From NCBI GenBank assembly GCA_945883675.1, contig CAMCYA010000005.1, positions 1 through 57,703 on the forward strand: 57,703 nucleotides of DNA. Direction: 5' to 3'. Below are positions 17,130 to 26,239 of this stretch, piece after piece (within the stretch, counting starts at the first letter, position 1; every line of letters begins with the position of its first letter). Made by a program: the position numbers and the translations under genes. The notes under the pieces were generated by a model. The model saw only the letters and a list, made by a program, of their open reading frames with translations. It was not told the origin of the DNA and searched no databases. The stretch comes from Bifidobacterium breve. GTDB taxonomy: Bacteria > Actinomycetota > Actinomycetes > Nanopelagicales > Nanopelagicaceae.

Positions 17130-18137
17130 ATGAAAAAAGCATTAGTTCTAGGTGCGGGCGGGTTTATTGGAAGCCATATGGTTAAACGTCTTAAGGACGA
17201 GGGCTATTGGGTTCGAGCTATCGACCTTAAGGAACCTGAATTCTCAGCAACGGTTGCAGATGAATTCTTTATTCGGGATTTAAGAAACCAACAAGCGGTC
17301 AAAGACTCTCTAATTCTTGCGGCCCCAGACCAAGCGTTTGATGAGATTTATCAGTTTGCTGCAGATATGGGTGGAGCCGGCTTTGTATTCACTGGAGACC
17401 ATGATGCAGATATTATGCATAACTCTGCCACCATCAATTTGAATGTATTGGATTCTCAACGCGAAATAAATGAAGCACATGGAATTAACAAAACGAAATT
17501 GTTTTATTCGGGCAGCGCATGTATGTATCCCGAATACAATCAAATGGATCCAGAAAACCCAAATTGTGAAGAATCAAGTGCCTATCCGGCAAATCCTGAT
17601 AGTGAGTATGGTTGGGAGAAACTATTTTCTGAGAGACTTTTTCTCTCATATCATCGCAACTACGGCTTCCCGGTCGCCATTGCTCGCTATCACAATATTT
17701 ATGGCCCTGAAGGAACATGGGATGGCGGACGCGAAAAAGCACCAGCCGCTATTTGCCGTAAAATCGCCAAGCTTTCATCAGATGGTGGGGAGATTGAGGT
17801 ATGGGGCGATGGCTTGCAAACTCGTTCATTTCTTTTTATTGACGAGTGCATCGAGGCCACTCGTCGTTTAATGCAGTCAAGTTTCGCTGAACCAATTAAT
17901 ATTGGTTCAGAAGAAATGGTGACCATTAACCAGTTGATCGCAATTGTTTCTGAGGTTTCTGGAAAAGACGTTACCCGTAAACACAAGCTCGATGCACCCA
18001 CTGGTGTTCGCGGACGTAATTCTTCAAACGATTTGATTCGTCGCGAACTTGGTTGGGATTATGAAATGTCTTTGAAACAAGGTTTAGAAAAAACCTATGG
18101 CTGGATTAACGACCAAGTAAACGCTGCAGATAATTAA
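17130..18137 (+). CDS. GDP-mannose 3,5-epimerase-like SDR
   Basis: 335-residue extended SDR closely resembling GDP-mannose 3,5-epimerase, which converts GDP-D-mannose to GDP-L-galactose/L-gulose. NAD motif LGAGGFIGSH at 7-16; YQFAADMGGAGF around 74-85; SGSACMYPE with Cys131 at the position of the catalytic cysteine of that family; Tyr160/Lys164 in YGWEK; RYHNIYGPEGTWDGGREKAPAA in the substrate region. The family is best known from plants, with scattered bacterial homologs in glycan clusters. It ends 1 bp before the convergent nadE gene. Close relatives with other NDP-sugar substrates cannot be excluded. Confidence 0.82.
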   Translation: MKKALVLGAGGFIGSHMVKRLKDEGYWVRAIDLKEPEFSATVADEFFIRDLRNQQAVKDSLILAAPDQAFDEIYQFAADMGGAGFVFTGDHDADIMHNSATINLNVLDSQREINEAHGINKTKLFYSGSACMYPEYNQMDPENPNCEESSAYPANPDSEYGWEKLFSERLFLSYHRNYGFPVAIARYHNIYGPEGTWDGGREKAPAAICRKIAKLSSDGGEIEVWGDGLQTRSFLFIDECIEATRRLMQSSFAEPINIGSEEMVTINQLIAIVSEVSGKDVTRKHKLDAPTGVRGRNSSNDLIRRELGWDYEMSLKQGLEKTYGWINDQVNAADN

Positions 18138-18138
18138 A

Positions 18139-19788
18139 TTATTCCTCATTCCAGCGTGAAGTCATTGGCAAACGGCGGTCCTTTCCAAATGCTCTGCTTG
18201 AAACCTTTGTGCCCGGTGGATACTGGCGGCGCTTGTATTCAGCCTTGTCCACCAAAGAAATAACGCGGCGAACAAGATCAGCCTCAAAGCCATCGGCCAA
18301 GAGAGCCTCGTACCCATGGTCCTCATCAACATAGGCACGAAGTACTTGATCCAATAATGGATAGTTGGGCAGTGAATCAGAGTCTTTTTGATCTGGCCGA
18401 AGTTCAGCGCTTGGCTCTTTTGTAATTGAGCGCTCGGGTATAGGTGGAATTGCTCCGTTCTCTAGCGCTAGGGCATTTCGATATCGTGACAAGGCCCAGA
18501 CATCTGTTTTGTAAATATCTTTAATGGGAGCAAAGCCGCCCACTGCATCGCCATACAAAGTTGAGTACCCAACGGCCAACTCACTCTTGTTACCCGTTGC
18601 CAAAACCAGATGACCTTCTTGATTAGAAATTCCCATCAGCGTTGTTCCGCGCACACGGGCCTGCAGGTTCTCTTCTGCCAATCCCTTCAATTCAACATTC
18701 TCCATAAAAGCCTCAATCATTGGAGCGATGGGTGTAACTCTGAAGTGAATGCCTGTGGCGGTTGCCATCACTTGGGCATCTTCTACTGAATGGTTTGAAG
18801 AGTACTTGCTTGGCATCGCAACGCCACTAACTTGCTTTGCTCCCAGTGCATCAATTGCAATTGCTGCAACTAACGCCGAATCAATTCCGCCAGATAATCC
18901 AAGGACAACTGATCTAAATCCATTCTTCCTAATATAATCACGGAGCCCCATGACAAGTGCTTGCCACATTTCGGCTTCATTAGACAACCGTGTGGCAACA
19001 ATTGTAGTTGCCACCTCTGGCAATTGTGTTGGCTCTTCTGAGATAACTACATTGGGTTGTGAACTACCTTTTGTGCATTCAATATCTACAACAATTAATA
19101 GATCATCAAATTGAGGTGCGCGGGCAAGGACTGATCCATCTTTGGCGACAACAATGGTGTCACCATCAAAGACAAGATCATCCTGGCCACCTGTCATATT
19201 GACGTAAGCAACTGGTGCAGCGATTTCCTTGGCCCGCTTTTGAACTAGCGCCAAACGCACATCATCCTTATTGCGTTCAAATGGTGAACCATTAGAAACA
19301 ACTAATAACCCTGGTGTTCGTGTAGCGATCGATTCAAGTGAGTGCCAAATATCTTCACAGATAGCAAAGGCGACATCGACCCCATGAATTCGCACTACAA
19401 GGCTTTGGTCTCCTGCCATAAAGTTGCGGAACTCATCAAAGACGCCGTAATTAGGTAGGTGGCGCTTGACATAAGTGGCTCTAACTTTCCTATCATGGAT
19501 TACTGCAACGGCGTTCTTTGGACCTTGGTCAAGATAACCCACGACAGCAACGATGTCGCCGGTAATTGAATCTGCAATCTCTTGAACTGCTTGAATGCTA
19601 GCTGCCTGAAATGATGGGCGCAAAGCAAGATCTTCAACTGGATAACCCGTCACAATCATTTCAGGAAAGACAATCAAGTTGGCACCTTGTGCTTGCGCGT
19701 CTATAACTGAGTCTCTAATCAGCGCAGAGTTGCCCGCAAGGTCTCCAACCGTTGGGTTGATTTGGGCTAGCGCCACTCGCAGTTTCAT
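18139..19788 (-). CDS. nadE: Glutamine-dependent NAD+ synthetase
   Basis: Last step of NAD synthesis: amidation of nicotinic acid adenine dinucleotide with ammonia tunnelled from glutamine. N-terminal nitrilase-type amidase with triad Glu43 (FPEM), Lys109 (YVKRHLPNYGVFDE) and Cys144 (AICEDIW); C-terminal synthetase with PP-loop SGGIDS at 299-304 and GNKSELAVGY. 549 residues is typical of the two-domain form. Its ATG overlaps the stop of the upstream glycosyltransferase gene (ATGA), so in this genome it appears translationally coupled to glycan genes. Confidence 0.95.
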   Translation of the reverse strand: MKLRVALAQINPTVGDLAGNSALIRDSVIDAQAQGANLIVFPEMIVTGYPVEDLALRPSFQAASIQAVQEIADSITGDIVAVVGYLDQGPKNAVAVIHDRKVRATYVKRHLPNYGVFDEFRNFMAGDQSLVVRIHGVDVAFAICEDIWHSLESIATRTPGLLVVSNGSPFERNKDDVRLALVQKRAKEIAAPVAYVNMTGGQDDLVFDGDTIVVAKDGSVLARAPQFDDLLIVVDIECTKGSSQPNVVISEEPTQLPEVATTIVATRLSNEAEMWQALVMGLRDYIRKNGFRSVVLGLSGGIDSALVAAIAIDALGAKQVSGVAMPSKYSSNHSVEDAQVMATATGIHFRVTPIAPMIEAFMENVELKGLAEENLQARVRGTTLMGISNQEGHLVLATGNKSELAVGYSTLYGDAVGGFAPIKDIYKTDVWALSRYRNALALENGAIPPIPERSITKEPSAELRPDQKDSDSLPNYPLLDQVLRAYVDEDHGYEALLADGFEADLVRRVISLVDKAEYKRRQYPPGTKVSSRAFGKDRRLPMTSRWNEE

Positions 19789-20630
19789 TTTTTGACACTA
19801 ACTTTAAGTGCACCGAAAAGCAACTTAAATCCGGAAAGTAGTTGAAAAGTTATAAATCGGTTACGAAGAGCCACTGTTAGAAGGAACTTCCAATTTAACA
19901 TTGATGGTCTGTCACTTAAATACTTAAACCAATATAAATCTTGAGAGATTTCCAATTGTCTATGGCTAAATGGCTTTGAAGATGCCACTTCAACAAGTAC
20001 ATCATCGATCTGAATAATGCTATAACCTGCTAGTTCCACCTTGTCGATGAAGAGCAAGTCCTCACGCTCTTGCAGGTTGGTATCAAATTGAAATTCTCTA
20101 GCGACAGCCGCTCTCACAAGAATAGTTGGGGTAGGAATACCATATTTACGGGTTCCAAAATCCCATTTACCATAAAGCAATTTGAGAAAAGTTTGTTTGC
20201 TCGAATAAACCTCTTTGGGAACGACTTCATTCCTCCAACCTTTATATCTGGCTTTGCAAGCAACCAGATCAAAGTTTTGCAATTTCACTAAACTTAACTG
20301 TGATTCCAATTTTAATGGCAACCATTTGTCATCATCGTCAAGAAAAGCAACAAAATCTCCTAAAGATTCTTGAATGCCTTGATTACGATTTTCGCTCGCG
20401 GTTCCCTGTGAGTTACTAAGAATCTTTACCAACGGAATACTGGCTGCTTGCGATATTACTTCTGTATCGCAAAGTGAATCGTGACAGATGACGAGCACCT
20501 CTAGAGGTTTAATTGATTGATTGATCGCAGATAAAATCGAACTCACCAATGACTCACGACCCAGGGTTGGAATAAGAACAGAAACAGAGGGAAACTTATC
20601 AAACTCTTCTCCTATTTCTGTTGGCGCCAT
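19785..20630 (-). CDS. GT2-family glycosyltransferase
   Basis: 281-residue inverting transferase with a GT-A fold: SVLIPTLGRESLVSSILSAI at the start, ENRNQGIQESLGDFVAFLDDDD (acidic DDDD at 98-101 as metal/nucleotide site), then an acceptor-side half. No membrane helices are evident apart from a mildly hydrophobic C-terminal region. It overlaps the dehydrogenase gene upstream by 19 bp and nadE downstream by 4 bp. Donor and acceptor unknown. Confidence 0.85.
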   Translation of the reverse strand: MAPTEIGEEFDKFPSVSVLIPTLGRESLVSSILSAINQSIKPLEVLVICHDSLCDTEVISQAASIPLVKILSNSQGTASENRNQGIQESLGDFVAFLDDDDKWLPLKLESQLSLVKLQNFDLVACKARYKGWRNEVVPKEVYSSKQTFLKLLYGKWDFGTRKYGIPTPTILVRAAVAREFQFDTNLQEREDLLFIDKVELAGYSIIQIDDVLVEVASSKPFSHRQLEISQDLYWFKYLSDRPSMLNWKFLLTVALRNRFITFQLLSGFKLLFGALKVSVKK

Positions 20631-21859
20631 AAGTCCAAATAAGGTTTCTGAGATTGTTCCAATTTAGTCAATAGGAGTTCAAGTTTGTTGGTCGGGCGTG
20701 TGATTACAATAAAGTCTGAAGCTTCTACCAATGCACTTAGATCTTTAGAGTACGTTGCTTGCTCATGTAGGCCAGAAGGTAGTTGGGCATTCTCATCATC
20801 CCAAACTTGTAGACGGTACCCCCGTGCTAATAAATCAAAAGCTATTGATACCCCAGGACTTTCCTCGATTACAGGAGTACTTGGCTTATAGGAGATTCCA
20901 ACTAGACCAACCGTCTTAACTTCACCTAGGGATTTGTTCACAAGTTCCGAAATGAAGGATACGTGCGACTTATTAAGCATTTCTGTGGCCCGCGACAAGT
21001 CTGCGGGTACACCCAACTCGTCAAAGAGTGCAGTTAAGGCGCGAGTATCTCGGGGAAAACATGGTCCGCCGTAAGGTGCAGCGCCTTTTAGATATTTCCT
21101 ACCAATTCTAGTGTCCAGTCCAATTGCATTGGTAACAACGTCAATGTCTACATTACCCAAAGCTACACCTGCCTGATAAAGCGCATTTGCATATGAAATC
21201 TTCATAGTCACAAAGTTATTCACGGCAATTTTCACAAGTTCAGCTTCAGTCAAGTTCATTCTTTGACATAGCACGGATTTTGTTACAACAGATGCCAAAA
21301 CTTCCTCAACAATATTGCCAGCCCAGCTACTCGATTCTCCAAGTAAATGCATGTCGGGTTCCTGCATATTTTTAACGACAGATCCAAGTGCTATGAACTC
21401 AGGGTTATAGCAAAGTCCCAATTCTTCGCCTAAGGGTTTGCCGATCTTTCTCTCAAGAGTTTGGCGTATAACTCCTTCGCAGGAACCCGGCATGACTGTT
21501 GAAACTATGTCAATAACGACTTTCCGATTGGCAAAATGACTCGGGTTTAGATTTTTCAAAACCTCTAATATAAAATCATTTGAAAAATAGCCGTCTTCCT
21601 CACTTGGGGTAGGCACAATAATGAAAATTACAGAGGTTGTTTCAGTAGATTTATCAAGTTCGTGACAAAAATTTAGATTGCTTTTGGAATTTTGTAGTAA
21701 ATCTATCAAACCTGGTTCACTGGATTTGTATGATTCGGATTCTAAACTTTCAATGAGAGTTTTAGAAGCGTCGTAAGCATTTACCTTATGTCCTACACTT
21801 GCAAATAATGCAGCAAGTGGCAAGCCTAGCTTTCCAAGACCAATGACTGTGACTTCCAT
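20612..21859 (-). CDS. UDP-glucose 6-dehydrogenase-like enzyme
   Basis: 415-residue nucleotide-sugar dehydrogenase. GLGKLGL at 7-13 is the NAD site; IVPTP at 81-85, YNPEFIALGS at 151-160, and nucleophile Cys267 in YGGPCFPRDTRAL place it in the UDP-glucose/GDP-mannose dehydrogenase family. The GPCFPRD form differs from the GHCIPVD form of the enzyme at 7612-8763, so the two likely act on different sugars. It starts 4 bp before the following stop on the same strand and is part of a minus-strand run from 24266 to 18139. Exact substrate not determinable. Confidence 0.83.
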   Translation of the reverse strand: MEVTVIGLGKLGLPLAALFASVGHKVNAYDASKTLIESLESESYKSSEPGLIDLLQNSKSNLNFCHELDKSTETTSVIFIIVPTPSEEDGYFSNDFILEVLKNLNPSHFANRKVVIDIVSTVMPGSCEGVIRQTLERKIGKPLGEELGLCYNPEFIALGSVVKNMQEPDMHLLGESSSWAGNIVEEVLASVVTKSVLCQRMNLTEAELVKIAVNNFVTMKISYANALYQAGVALGNVDIDVVTNAIGLDTRIGRKYLKGAAPYGGPCFPRDTRALTALFDELGVPADLSRATEMLNKSHVSFISELVNKSLGEVKTVGLVGISYKPSTPVIEESPGVSIAFDLLARGYRLQVWDDENAQLPSGLHEQATYSKDLSALVEASDFIVITRPTNKLELLLTKLEQSQKPYLDLWRQQK

Positions 21860-21863
21860 ACAG

Positions 21864-23501
21864 TTACCTCAATTTCTGAATTGAACGAAAAAGGAAATAG
21901 ACAATAGGCTTAAGGATTTGCTTTAGCCAACGCGGAGCGAATCTCAAAGTAAACCTAAAAACTGATGAAACTAAGTCTCGACTAATGGGCAAGCCAAAAT
22001 GATTTCGGATTTCAGCTTGTGTAAGTTTCTTACCAAGATTTGAATTATGGCTTTGGGGCATCTCTCTAACTCGCCCAGCAAGAATTTGACTATAGTTATT
22101 GAACAGTGGCGTTTGAAAGTCATTGCTTAAAATCAATCGTAAACCCCAACTCAGTGGGCCGATTACCGCAATTTCCGTGTTAGGTGACTTTGATCGAAGG
22201 ATTTGTGCGAGCGAGGGAAGGTTTTCTGCAAGTTCTGCCATCCACGCTCTGATTGGAATTGATGAGTCTGTAATTTGAGTGCCATGTTTGCTTGCTTCAT
22301 CAATACCCAAGTCAATGATGATCAGAGAAGTATTATCTAATTTTAGGGAGCTGTAGCTAAGGTCGTTGCCGATTTCAATTTCATCAAACGTCAAACTAAA
22401 GTCTTTTACAATCACACTCAGCTGATCTTTAACCCGTTGGTTGAATCCAAGATACTTAACCTGAGAATTTGCTTGTTTCGTGACCAGCATATCAATCAAG
22501 AATGTTAGCGTAAGGCTTGTTGGATAAAATAAATCGGTCACAACATCTACTGATGATTCTGGTTGACCGCTTGAATTAAATCCAAGTTTTTTTAGAGTTT
22601 CCTGAATATTTAGATTTATGTTTGGAACATTAACCTCTTCAATCTGCCTATTGATTAATCCCCAATTATCCTCTGAAAGCACGACGTCATCACCATATTC
22701 ATATTCATTTTGCTTTTCGTTACTTGTATGGAAATGGGTTAGGTGCCTTAAATGATTACAGTGAAATCCCTCTAATTGATTCTCTTCTAAGATTACGGGA
22801 AATCCTAGCTTCCCAACTAGTAGTTGGCTCATTGCACTGTCCACATGCCAGCCATATCGCATGCTTTCGGGAAAACCATTCAATTCGAAGAAAGTTTCGC
22901 GGGGGGCAAGCTGGAAGTCACCAGGACCATCCGGTACCTTATGATCTTCCCTTTGTAAGTAAACTTTACGAGTTAATCTCACTGAAGTACTCCAGTCATG
23001 AAGTTGGTCCATGAAATGGGTTGGGTGCAACCTGGAAGATGAGTTCCAGAGGTACTCTGGGATCTCATATCTGTAGGCATTATAAAAACCTTTGGGTAAT
23101 TGCGAAATAAGTGTAGAAAGAGAACCCACTTCACTAAGGAACACCATGTCTGTGTTTGTGTTAAGAATCCATTTGTTTTTAGGGTTACTCCTGCGAATGC
23201 CTACGTTTCTGGCGAATGGCTCGATGGTAGGGCGCTTTGAATCTATAGGTGAAAGTTCTTCATGAATATTAGATCGCACTCTAAAAGTTCTTAATTTGTT
23301 TTGTGTGTGCAATGTCAAAGTATCAAATATATCTTCAACGAGAGTTGGAAGGTGCTCGGGTGAATTCCAATCAACAAAAATAATCTCGTCATCTTTGTGA
23401 TCCAATTTTTCAGCAATGCAATTCAGGCTAATTGCTACACGCTTGTGCATATTATAACCGTGACCGTCATTTCTACCGTACACAATTACAGAAACAGTCA
23501 T
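21864..23501 (-). CDS. Glycosyltransferase-like protein with an unassigned C-terminal half
   Basis: 545 residues. The first 280 or so look like a GT-A transferase: MTVSVIVYGRNDGHGYN opening, VDWNSPEH at about 44-51, ILNTNTDMVF with a TDM motif in place of DxD, GPGDFQLAPRETFFELNGFPE, and GWHVDSAMS. From about 320 to 500 there is a separate region with DLFYPTSLTLTFLIDMLVTKQ and LIIIDLGID that suggests an alpha/beta domain I cannot assign. It ends in a basic, moderately hydrophobic tail that could bind the membrane. Part of the minus-strand glycan operon. The transferase call is moderate; the second half is unknown. Confidence 0.6.
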   Translation of the reverse strand: MTVSVIVYGRNDGHGYNMHKRVAISLNCIAEKLDHKDDEIIFVDWNSPEHLPTLVEDIFDTLTLHTQNKLRTFRVRSNIHEELSPIDSKRPTIEPFARNVGIRRSNPKNKWILNTNTDMVFLSEVGSLSTLISQLPKGFYNAYRYEIPEYLWNSSSRLHPTHFMDQLHDWSTSVRLTRKVYLQREDHKVPDGPGDFQLAPRETFFELNGFPESMRYGWHVDSAMSQLLVGKLGFPVILEENQLEGFHCNHLRHLTHFHTSNEKQNEYEYGDDVVLSEDNWGLINRQIEEVNVPNINLNIQETLKKLGFNSSGQPESSVDVVTDLFYPTSLTLTFLIDMLVTKQANSQVKYLGFNQRVKDQLSVIVKDFSLTFDEIEIGNDLSYSSLKLDNTSLIIIDLGIDEASKHGTQITDSSIPIRAWMAELAENLPSLAQILRSKSPNTEIAVIGPLSWGLRLILSNDFQTPLFNNYSQILAGRVREMPQSHNSNLGKKLTQAEIRNHFGLPISRDLVSSVFRFTLRFAPRWLKQILKPIVYFLFRSIQKLR

Positions 23502-23531
23502 CTGAATTCTCTTCGCAATAGGCGAGTCATA

Positions 23532-24266
23532 TTATAGAAGTTCAAGGTCGATCCAGTTGAAATCTGAATTATGAAACTCATAATCTAAAATGACTCTAGA
23601 TTCCCGCGGTGCAATCATAGATTGGACAAAAGATGCGTCGATAGGCATTGCATACGGTGTATCAGGTCCATCTGTGAATGTGCCCCATTTTTCATATTTA
23701 GGGGAACCTTCGCGGATCCATCTTGCCTTAGGGTAGGCAAGCTGCAACCACCTGCCGCCGCTCCTTACCTTACCTTGAAGAATTTGATACTCGGGTGCAA
23801 GGAATTCTTTAGGTGCGTGATGTAAAGATCCCCCCGAGAATAAGACATCTAAGTCATTTATTTGATGCAAGTCTTCAAACTTCTCTACCAACAAAAAGTT
23901 TGCGTTACGACGTATTCCAAGCAACATGATAATTCTTTCAACTAGCTCAAGATTGGAAGGTACGAGGTCTGCAAAAGTCACCCTATTTCCCCAAGACAAA
24001 AACTGTATCGAAGAGATTCCCAAACCTGTACCGATATCGAGAATGTCTTTCTCAATCAAAATATCCTTGTATAAAGTATGAAACCAGCCTCTGTGCCCAA
24101 AATCTTCAATAGTGTCTCGATGAAGCACATCGTTGTAAATTTCAAGTAAATCTTTATCGTTGAGAGCCATTAAGTCGCGCGTACTCGCACGTTGGCTCTG
24201 CCCAAACGGAACGACGCCCCATCGATTGCTCAAGAGTTTGAACCAATCACGCGATTGAATAATCAT
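23532..24266 (-). CDS. Class I SAM-dependent methyltransferase
   Basis: 244 residues; motif I ILDIGTGLGISS at 75-86, followed by TFADLVPSNLELVE (acidic end of beta-2) and DVLFSGGSLHHAPKE (motif post-II, as in UbiE/Methyltransf_11 relatives). Probably O- or N-methylates a sugar or lipid-linked intermediate, judging from neighbours; substrate not shown. First gene of the minus-strand run. Confidence 0.8.
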   Translation of the reverse strand: MIIQSRDWFKLLSNRWGVVPFGQSQRASTRDLMALNDKDLLEIYNDVLHRDTIEDFGHRGWFHTLYKDILIEKDILDIGTGLGISSIQFLSWGNRVTFADLVPSNLELVERIIMLLGIRRNANFLLVEKFEDLHQINDLDVLFSGGSLHHAPKEFLAPEYQILQGKVRSGGRWLQLAYPKARWIREGSPKYEKWGTFTDGPDTPYAMPIDASFVQSMIAPRESRVILDYEFHNSDFNWIDLELL

Positions 24267-24361
24267 TCTTCCGTCCCTAGCTTTTTGAGTTTCCTGAAAA
24301 CTTCTGGCATGGGTTGCAACGAGTCAAAGAGAACTATATCTGCGGTGGGCTGGATTGATCC

Positions 24362-26167
24362 ATGCTTGAAACGCATCGACAAACCCTTTTTGCCCAAATC
24401 CTGATTTGTGGATACCGGTTTTTGATAATCCCACACACATTCCCAAACAATCCTTTTCTGAACTCCATGAGAGAATTTGCTGTGATCAATAGAATACTCA
24501 GACTCCCTTTGATGCTTCCCCTTCCAAGCTGGTTGATCCTCCCAATCTTGACTTTCACTATCGCTGTGTTCTCATTTCCAAATGCTGGCCTAGGAAACAA
24601 TGGGCATTGTGACCCTTGGTATTACTGGGGCATGGGTCATTCATCAAGGATAAGCGAGAACGTCCTGGCTTTAGATTACTACCCTGGTTCGAGAGTCCCA
24701 CTTTACTCATTAGGTTGGCTCTTAAACTCAACAATAAACCCATTACTTTGGTCAAAACTCTTAATGATTTTGACAGTACTCATTCCCGCCGGTTTCATTT
24801 TAGTCTTTACCAAAGGTAAGACGCGCAAATTATCATTTATAAGTTATTTTCTTGCACAATTAACGCCTATCGCTTTCAGTCAATCTAGCGTTACGTACGC
24901 GGGATTCAGTTATTCATGGATATTGGTATTGGCTCTTTTGACATTCGTACTCGAAACCCGAAGGCAATCAATATACATTATCGGATTCATTATCGGGCTC
25001 CTCTTTCTCGCTAATGCCGAAGTATTAGTAATTCTTCCTCCAATATTGGTGTATTTAACAATTCGATTTAAGCTTCAATCGCGGACAAACTTTTTCTGGA
25101 TTATTTTCGGGTTGTTTTCGTCATATGTTTTTTTCTTGTTTGTCCTCTTTTTTCAAGGATATCCATTTAAAGAATCTCTGAGTTACCCGAAACCTCAAAT
25201 AATCGCGATTACCTCTGCACTGAGAACTGAGAATTTCTGGGGTGAATTCAACGGATCTTGGCTTACAAATACCCCCTTGTTTGTATTTCATGTTGCTACT
25301 CTAATTATGTTGCTAGTAGCATCTAAATCCAAGATTGATATATGGCCAAAATCTTTCCTTTGGATTTTTGCTGGGCAATTAGTTTTTCTGGTCGTTCTTC
25401 AACTTTCTTCATTGACAGCAATTTTCCAATCTGGTTTTCATGCAATATTAGGTTTCTGGCCCATTGTTCTTATAATCTATTTCGTATTGCTGAAAGAAAC
25501 TAAAGAATCTCTCCTTTTATCCTGTGTTTTTATTTTTTTCTTCATAGTATTCCTTATGTTTTCAATAAGAATTGTCTTGATATCCCGGGAAATTACAAAT
25601 TTTAATGAATCTTTATTTACTTCGTGTATTTTGCCCACCTTAGCAGTTTTTGTTTTCCTTCTAATTCGTAGAATCAATTTTGTGCGCCCTATAGGTCAGG
25701 GCGCACTATTAGTTCTCTTAATCCCATTTCTGTCTACTCACTCTCTAGATTATTCGGGTGCCTTTTATACTCAAGAAAACAAAGTGTTTGCCCCTAAGAG
25801 TCCTGTTGTAGCTGGCACTTATGAAACTGCCCAATACGCACTAAATGAATTTAGTGCATTGATAATCCCACCAACCGCGGTTATTGGTATAGAAGATACA
25901 AGTAATCAATTACAAACTTCATTCATCAGAGCAGCCGTACGTTCTTTTTCGTCGTGCCCTTTTGATTGGTCCAGGAAAAACTCGATCTCAGAAATTACAA
26001 ACCATGAAAGTTTAGATTTTCCTCGAAATGTACTCTTGGTTAGTTCAATGGAACTCTCAGATGTAGAACTAAAAGACTCGTTCGGAGATATAACGATTCG
26101 AGAATACAAAAAGTCCGCGATTTTTGAGCAGGCGATCTATTGGTACCTGTTCAGAATTATAAAATAG
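24362..26167 (+). CDS. Large polytopic membrane protein, GT-C-like
   Basis: Up to 601 residues with about ten to twelve hydrophobic segments and a soluble C-terminal part. The first outer loop carries GHCDPWYYWGMGHSSR and YYPGSRVPLY, which matches the loop IDPWISLGYGQ and HYYKESR of the protein at 27286-29112; both also share a GIED/GATD-type region near the C-terminus. This layout (acidic first loop, many TM helices) is that of GT-C transferases using lipid-linked sugars, such as the PMT/ArnT group. The start is uncertain: Met36 (base 24467) or the Met near 24513 gives a more normal N-terminus. Very AT-rich compared with flanking housekeeping genes. Confidence 0.6.
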   Translation: MLETHRQTLFAQILICGYRFLIIPHTFPNNPFLNSMREFAVINRILRLPLMLPLPSWLILPILTFTIAVFSFPNAGLGNNGHCDPWYYWGMGHSSRISENVLALDYYPGSRVPLYSLGWLLNSTINPLLWSKLLMILTVLIPAGFILVFTKGKTRKLSFISYFLAQLTPIAFSQSSVTYAGFSYSWILVLALLTFVLETRRQSIYIIGFIIGLLFLANAEVLVILPPILVYLTIRFKLQSRTNFFWIIFGLFSSYVFFLFVLFFQGYPFKESLSYPKPQIIAITSALRTENFWGEFNGSWLTNTPLFVFHVATLIMLLVASKSKIDIWPKSFLWIFAGQLVFLVVLQLSSLTAIFQSGFHAILGFWPIVLIIYFVLLKETKESLLLSCVFIFFFIVFLMFSIRIVLISREITNFNESLFTSCILPTLAVFVFLLIRRINFVRPIGQGALLVLLIPFLSTHSLDYSGAFYTQENKVFAPKSPVVAGTYETAQYALNEFSALIIPPTAVIGIEDTSNQLQTSFIRAAVRSFSSCPFDWSRKNSISEITNHESLDFPRNVLLVSSMELSDVELKDSFGDITIREYKKSAIFEQAIYWYLFRIIK

Positions 26168-26239
26168 CTCTTTTTTTTGTGAATTCATTTTAAGAAAGTT
26201 TACAAAATTCTAATAGCCGGAAAATTAAATTCGACTTTT

